Of a DNA stretch of 9,891 nucleotides, positions 6,132-9,891 are shown piece after piece. Under the pieces are notes generated by a model that saw only the letters and a program-made list of their open reading frames with translations, ran no database searches and was not told the origin of the DNA. Source of the DNA: Methanobrevibacter sp. (GTDB taxonomy: Archaea > Methanobacteriota > Methanobacteria > Methanobacteriales > Methanobacteriaceae); contig JABUVA010000029.1 in assembly GCA_021442885.1 (NCBI GenBank), positions 8,737 through 18,627 on the forward strand. Direction: 5' to 3'. Position numbers and translations under genes: made by a program. Numbering within the stretch: position 1 is the stretch's first letter; every line of letters starts with the position of its first letter.

Positions 6132-7037
6132 TTATTTAAGATAATAATATAAAATAGCTTTTTGTGCATGAAGCCTATTTTCTGCCTGGTCAAAAACAAC
6201 AGATTGTGACCCATCAATAACATCGGAAGTTACTTCTTCACCTCTAATAGCTGGAAGACAGTGCATAAATATTGCATTTGAATTTGCAAGATTCATTAAT
6301 TCATTGTTAACTTGATAGGGCATGAAATCTTTTTTCCTTTGTAATTCTTCTTTCTCATCACCCATACTTACCCAAACATCAGTATACACAATATCAGTAT
6401 CTTTAAGAGCTTCTTGTTTATCTGATGTTACAATAATTTCACAATTATTCTTTTCAGCTATTTTTTTGGCTTTTTTAAGGATTTCTTTATTAGGAATATA
6501 ATTTTTAGGACAAGCTACCGCCATATCCATTTCTAACATTGGAGCAATTAAAAGAAGGGAATTACATACATTGTTGCCATCTCCAACAAAAGTTAGCTTA
6601 CGACCTTTTAAATCACCGAAATGTTCTTTGATAGTAAGTACATCTGCCAAGGCCTGACATGGATGTTCAAGATCTGTAAGACCACTTATTACAGGGACTG
6701 TTGCATATTTTGATAATTCTTCTACATCTCTATGTTTAGTGGCACGTATCATAATTCCATCAACAAATCTGCTTAAAACTTTTGCAGTATCAGAGATTGG
6801 TTCTCCTCTTCCCATTTGGAGATCTTGAGAAGATAAAAATATTCCTCTTCCACCTAATTGATACATTCCAACATCAAAGGAAACTCTAGTTCTAGTTGAT
6901 GATTTTTGAAAAATCATAGCTAATGTTTTGCCCTCAAGGGGTTTGTCTTCAATTTCACCATGTTTTATTTTTTCAGCAAGCTCAAGGATATATTCTACTT
7001 CCCCTTGAATGTCACATACAGACAACAAATCTTTCAT
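6132..7037 (-). CDS. argF: Ornithine carbamoyltransferase
   Basis: The enzyme joins carbamoyl phosphate and ornithine to citrulline in arginine synthesis. The 301 residues are full length. The carbamoyl-phosphate-binding motif is SSTRTR (46-51). [11 protein letters not shown] (125-135) continues the site. [12 protein letters not shown] (151-162) opens the ornithine domain. DVWVSMGDE (220-228) and HCLPAIRG (259-266) carry the ornithine-binding residues and Cys260. The SMG loop and HCLP distinguish it from aspartate carbamoyltransferase. The start is supported by AGGGGT at 7045-7050, 7 bases before the ATG. It has its own BRE/TATA promoter and an end hairpin, so it looks monocistronic despite purD lying upstream on the same strand. 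No arginine-regulator box could be recognised. Confidence 0.96.
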   Translation of the reverse strand: MKDLLSVCDIQGEVEYILELAEKIKHGEIEDKPLEGKTLAMIFQKSSTRTRVSFDVGMYQLGGRGIFLSSQDLQMGRGEPISDTAKVLSRFVDGIMIRATKHRDVEELSKYATVPVISGLTDLEHPCQALADVLTIKEHFGDLKGRKLTFVGDGNNVCNSLLLIAPMLEMDMAVACPKNYIPNKEILKKAKKIAEKNNCEIIVTSDKQEALKDTDIVYTDVWVSMGDEKEELQRKKDFMPYQVNNELMNLANSNAIFMHCLPAIRGEEVTSDVIDGSQSVVFDQAENRLHAQKAILYYYLK

Positions 7038-7079
7038 TATAATTACCCCTAATAAAAATTAATATTTCTATTTATTAAT

Positions 7080-7093
7080 TATATAAAGGTTTC
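7080..7093 (-). promoter_or_regulatory. BRE/TATA promoter of argF
   Basis: On the minus strand GAAACC (7093-7088) runs straight into TTTATATA (7087-7080), close to the ideal archaeal BRE plus TATA box. Transcription should start about 25 bases downstream, near 7058, giving a leader of about 20 bases with AGGGGT inside. This is the clearest promoter in the window. Confidence 0.7.
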
Positions 7094-7145
7094 TAATAAT
7101 TTCTTAATAAACATCCCAAAAAAATAAAAATTATCTTTAAATTTT

Positions 7146-7178
7146 AAAAAAAATAGTTGAAGTATCCATAAGGATACT
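7146..7178 (-). terminator. Hairpin plus U-run terminator of purD
   Basis: AGTATCC (7161-7167) and GGATACT (7172-7178) form a 7-base-pair stem with a 4-base loop that overlaps the purD stop codon TAG (7179-7177). After seven further bases the minus-strand RNA runs into eight U (plus-strand A, 7146-7153). It separates purD from the argF promoter. Confidence 0.65.
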
Positions 7179-8490
7179 ATTCTTTCTTAATTTTATTCAT
7201 ATGGTCAATACGTTTTTGAACAAGTTCAGATGTTCCAACATCTCTTCTGTGATAAACATTTCCTTTTACATATTCACAAGCCTTTTCAGCTACTTTTTCA
7301 GCTTCTTCTATTGTTTCACCAGTAGCTACTATTCCTAATGCTCTTGAACCAGATAAGTGTATTCCATCATCTTCTTGACTAACAGCAGCATAAAATACTT
7401 TTGCACCCATATCTTCAATAGCTGTTTCATCTACTTCTATGATTTCACCAGCATATTCAGTTTCTGGATATCCATCAGGTACAATGTATTTACATACAGA
7501 TGCTTTATCTTCAAATTCAGCATCAGATAAATTCCCATTTACAATATCTTCACAAATTTTATAAAGTGGGGTTTTAATAAGTGTTAAAACATTCATTGCC
7601 TCAGGATCTCCAAATCTTGCATTGTATTCAATTAAACGAGGCCCATCAGATGTAAGCATAAATTGACCGTATAAAATTCCTTTGTATGGTTCTGCCTCTT
7701 CAGCTATTGCTTTTAATGTATCTTCCATGATTTTTACTGCTTTATCATAATCTTCTTGTGATAAAAATGGCAATAATCCTCCTTTATCAGAATAAGAACC
7801 CATACCACCAGTAATTGCTCCTTTATCACCTTCAAAAGCATGAGGATGGTCTTGTGCAGCAGGCATTGGGACTAAATTTTCACCATCACAAAATGCTTGT
7901 ATTGTGAATTCTTCACCCAAAAGTCTTTCTTCAATAATTACTTGAGCAAATCCACCCATTGATGAATCAATAACTTCTTTTGAATATTCTTTTGCTTCTT
8001 CATTATCTTTAAGGTGATCTCCAACAATTTTAACACCTTTACCTCCAGTTAATCCAACTGGTTTTACAACAACATCTTTTTCAAATTCATCTAAAAAGTT
8101 ATTAACATCTTCTACATTGTCAAATACTTTATAAACAAGTGATCCTTCAATATTTTTATCTTCAAATAGTTTTCTCATAAAAGATTTATCAGTTTCGATT
8201 CTAGCTGCACTTTGAGTAGGTCCAACACATTTAATACCCTCTTTTTCAAGTGCATCTACAATTCCTTTGCCTAAAGGAGCTTCAGGACCTATAAAAGCAA
8301 TATCAATATTGTTTTCTTTTGCAAATTCTGCAACTTTATCAATTTCTCCTTCATCTCCTTGTTTATAAGTAGCTATTTTTGACATTCCTGGATTTATTTT
8401 ACTCATATAAGCATATAATTCAACATCATCTGCTAATTGACTAGCTATTGCATGTTCACGAGCTCCAGTTCCAACAACTAAAACTTTCAT
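7177..8490 (-). CDS. purD: Phosphoribosylamine-glycine ligase (GAR synthetase)
   Basis: The second step of purine synthesis: ATP-dependent ligation of glycine to phosphoribosylamine. The 437 residues are full length for an ATP-grasp enzyme. The N domain begins [12 protein letters not shown] (3-14), with GPEAPL at 68-73. The ATP-grasp core has [13 protein letters not shown] (141-153), [16 protein letters not shown] (185-200) and the metal-binding [12 protein letters not shown] (287-298). The C domain ends in HRRDVGT (414-420). [12 protein letters not shown] (213-224) is the usual purD-specific loop. There is no fusion to PurM or PurN. GGAGAC (8498-8503) lies 7 bases before the ATG. It is the first gene of the minus-strand series, divergent from ilvB, and has its own terminator. 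The inverted repeat beside its TATA box may be an operator. Confidence 0.97.
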   Translation of the reverse strand: MKVLVVGTGAREHAIASQLADDVELYAYMSKINPGMSKIATYKQGDEGEIDKVAEFAKENNIDIAFIGPEAPLGKGIVDALEKEGIKCVGPTQSAARIETDKSFMRKLFEDKNIEGSLVYKVFDNVEDVNNFLDEFEKDVVVKPVGLTGGKGVKIVGDHLKDNEEAKEYSKEVIDSSMGGFAQVIIEERLLGEEFTIQAFCDGENLVPMPAAQDHPHAFEGDKGAITGGMGSYSDKGGLLPFLSQEDYDKAVKIMEDTLKAIAEEAEPYKGILYGQFMLTSDGPRLIEYNARFGDPEAMNVLTLIKTPLYKICEDIVNGNLSDAEFEDKASVCKYIVPDGYPETEYAGEIIEVDETAIEDMGAKVFYAAVSQEDDGIHLSGSRALGIVATGETIEEAEKVAEKACEYVKGNVYHRRDVGTSELVQKRIDHMNKIKKE

Positions 8491-8542
8491 TTTTTAAGTC
8501 TCCAACAAAATTTAATATTGAATAATAATTTATTTCTATTAG

Positions 8543-8557
8543 TTTATTATTGTTTCC
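8543..8557 (-). promoter_or_regulatory. Candidate BRE/TATA promoter of purD
   Basis: On the minus strand GGAAAC (8557-8552) is followed by AATAATAAA (8551-8543). This is a weaker TATA box than that of argF. Transcription would start near 8520, giving a leader of about 30 bases before the ATG at 8490. The BRE part overlaps an inverted repeat. Confidence 0.45.
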
Positions 8558-8569
8558 ACTTAATGTGGA
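8555..8569. promoter_or_regulatory. Inverted repeat over the purD promoter (candidate operator)
   Basis: TCCAC and GTGGA flank TTAAT in a 15-base element. It is unusual here because its arms are GC-containing in an otherwise AT-only spacer. It overlaps the proposed BRE of purD, where a bound regulator could block or assist TFB. No matching known motif is recalled. Confidence 0.35.
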
Positions 8570-8571
8570 CT

Positions 8572-8589
8572 AAATTTAATATTAAATTT
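8572..8589. repeat. 18-base perfect palindrome, partly repeated at 8508-8519
   Basis: AAATTTAATATTAAATTT is a perfect palindrome upstream of the purD promoter. Its first 12 bases (AAATTTAATATT) recur in the same orientation at 8508-8519, between the predicted purD transcription start and its ribosome binding site, 64 bases away. Low complexity limits its significance. Confidence 0.4.
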
Positions 8590-8746
8590 CAATAATTTTT
8601 ATTAAAAAAATACAATTATTGACTGAATCTAGCTAATTAATAATATAAAAAAGCTAGAAATTATTAAAACTAATTTAAAGAATGTTATTTAAAAATTAAA
8701 TAATTATATGATAATAAGTTTTCAATGACTAATAGATTTTAACTAA

Positions 8747-8755
8747 TTATATAAA
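8747..8755 (+). promoter_or_regulatory. Candidate TATA box of ilvB
   Basis: TTATATAAA at 8747-8755 should direct initiation near 8775-8780, leaving a leader of about 30 bases with AAGGT (8797-8801) before the ATG at 8809. A second TATA-like stretch, ATATAAAAG at 8781-8789, is too close to the start codon unless a leaderless transcript is made. Confidence 0.5.
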
Positions 8756-8808
8756 GTACTTTATTCAAACATAAATACACATATAAAAGGAATATTAAGG
8801 TTATTAGA

Positions 8809-9891
8809 ATGAGAGGCGGAGAAGCAATTATAGAGTCCCTTAAGAAAATGGGTGTTGAAGTTATCTTCGGTTATCCTGGAGGTCAACTTATACCGTTTTA
8901 TGATATGTTATATGATGCAGAAATACACCATATGCTAGTTAGACATGAACAATGCGCAGCTCATGCAGCAGACGGATATGCAAGAGCATCAGGAGAAGTA
9001 GGTGTGTGTTTGGCAACCTCAGGACCAGGTGCAACTAACCTTGTAACAGGAATTGCAACTGCTTATATGGATTCTTCACCAATTTTAGCTATTACAGGCC
9101 AAGTACCATCATCATTAATTGGAAATGATGCATTTCAAGAAGCAGACATTATGGGTATAACCATGCCAATTACAAAACATAGCTATCAAGTTAAAGATCC
9201 AGATTTAATACCTTCTGTTGTTAAAACTAGTTTTAAATTGGCAAAAATGGGAAGGCCAGGACCTATCTTAATTGATGTTCCAAAAGAAGTTCAAGAAGGA
9301 GAATTGACTAAATTTGATGATTCATTAATTGAAACTCAAGGATATAATCCAACCATTAAAGGTAATATTAAACAGGTTAAAAAAGCAAGGGAAATCATTA
9401 AAAATTCCGATAGACCACTTATACTAGCGGGTGGTGGTGTTTTAATTTCAAATGCTACAGAAGAATTAGTTGAATTGTCAAGATTAATAAATGCTCCAAT
9501 TATGACTTCTTTACTAGGTAAAGGTGTAATTGATGAAAATGATGATTTATCACTAGGTATGCTTGGTATGCATGGCCGTAAAGTTGCTAATGATTCTATT
9601 AATAAAAGTGATTTATTAATAGCTGTTGGGACAAGATTTTCAGATAGAACTACTGGAAAAATATCTGATTTTGCCCCTAATACTAAAGTTATCCATATTG
9701 ATATTGATCCTGCAGAAATTGGTAAAAATATCGAAGTTGATCTTCCTATTGTTGGAGATGCAAAAAATATCCTATCTAGTCTTCTAAATGTTTTAAAAGA
9801 ATATAAACCTTCAGAAAATTCTAAAAAATGGCTTAACACTTTAAAAGCTCAAAGAAAAGAAAAATATCCTAGAGTTAGTTATGATGATGTT
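8809..9891 (+). CDS. ilvB: Acetohydroxyacid synthase (acetolactate synthase) large subunit, partial
   Basis: The ThDP- and FAD-dependent enzyme condenses pyruvate with pyruvate or 2-oxobutyrate, the first common step of valine, leucine and isoleucine synthesis. The first 361 codons are present and the frame is open to the window edge; family members have about 550-600 residues. The ThDP pyrimidine domain has FGYPGG (20-25), the catalytic Glu47 in RHEQCAAHAADGYAR, SGPGATN (71-77) and the AHAS-typical DAFQEADI (107-114) followed by TKHSY (122-126). RPGPILIDVPK (149-159) ends this domain. The FAD-binding domain shows GGGVLIS (208-214), GTRFSDRTTG (274-283) and IHIDIDPAEIGKN (295-307). The missing C-terminal part would carry the ThDP-diphosphate GDG motif. 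AAGGT (8797-8801) lies 7 bases before the ATG. It is divergent from purD; the small subunit gene is expected downstream but is outside the window. Catabolic acetolactate synthase or a ThDP paralogue is less likely given the DAFQEADI segment. Confidence 0.95.
   Translation, partial: MRGGEAIIESLKKMGVEVIFGYPGGQLIPFYDMLYDAEIHHMLVRHEQCAAHAADGYARASGEVGVCLATSGPGATNLVTGIATAYMDSSPILAITGQVPSSLIGNDAFQEADIMGITMPITKHSYQVKDPDLIPSVVKTSFKLAKMGRPGPILIDVPKEVQEGELTKFDDSLIETQGYNPTIKGNIKQVKKAREIIKNSDRPLILAGGGVLISNATEELVELSRLINAPIMTSLLGKGVIDENDDLSLGMLGMHGRKVANDSINKSDLLIAVGTRFSDRTTGKISDFAPNTKVIHIDIDPAEIGKNIEVDLPIVGDAKNILSSLLNVLKEYKPSENSKKWLNTLKAQRKEKYPRVSYDDV

Larger units (their letters stand above)
8491..8808. 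other. Divergent purD-ilvB regulatory spacer, no gene seen
   Basis: The 318 bases contain no open frame with a ribosome binding site. They hold the purD promoter with its GC-containing inverted repeat, the 18-base palindrome, a further inverted repeat TCTAGCT (8628-8634) / AGCTAGA (8652-8658) with a 17-base spacer, and the ilvB promoter. The stretch 8660-8740 shows nothing recognisable. Confidence 0.55.

Noticed and set aside
9336..9839. Minus-strand frame of 167 codons
   Set aside because: It is antisense to the well-supported ilvB coding sequence, with no promoter or ribosome binding site and no recognisable family.

Overview
The window looks like chromosomal DNA of an AT-rich methanogenic archaeon of the order Methanobacteriales, most likely Methanobrevibacter or a close relative such as Methanosphaera. 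The genus is inferred from style rather than from a marker gene. The DNA is very AT-rich with long AT-only intergenic stretches. Promoters read as archaeal BRE plus TATA boxes (for example GAAACC followed by TTTATATA before argF). Start codons are preceded by GGTGA or AGGTG type ribosome binding sites. The signal peptidase is the short archaeal/ER-type Ser-His-Asp enzyme. CbiC, HemL, ArgRS and acetohydroxyacid synthase together fit a methanogen.

Left part (1-1561): the tail of an unknown plus-strand gene ends at 67 in a hairpin-plus-T-run terminator. A minus-strand AAA/ABC-type ATPase (97-1212) follows, with an unusually eroded nucleotide-binding site. Then comes a 349-base AT-rich divergent spacer.

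Centre (1562-5675): a plus-strand housekeeping run of cbiC, hemL, a signal peptidase gene and argS. cbiC and hemL are 3 bases apart and both serve tetrapyrrole synthesis (cobalamin, F430, siroheme). The signal peptidase and argS are 18 bases apart and may also have their own promoter at about 3480. argS ends in a hairpin terminator that works on both strands.

Right part (5724-8490): a minus-strand series. In transcription order it is purD (purine synthesis), argF (arginine synthesis) and a 54-residue AbrB-type DNA-binding protein at 5724-5888. Each has its own TATA box, so they look like separate transcription units. A 318-base spacer holding several inverted repeats separates purD from the divergent ilvB (8809 to the window end), the acetohydroxyacid synthase large subunit of branched-chain amino acid synthesis, which is cut by the window edge.

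Most of the window is ordinary core metabolism. The points worth a second look are the degenerate ATPase, the small AbrB gene with an inverted repeat at its predicted transcription start, the paired repeats around the purD promoter, and a block of atypical codon use inside argS. I found no RNA gene, CRISPR array, insertion sequence or new multi-gene system.
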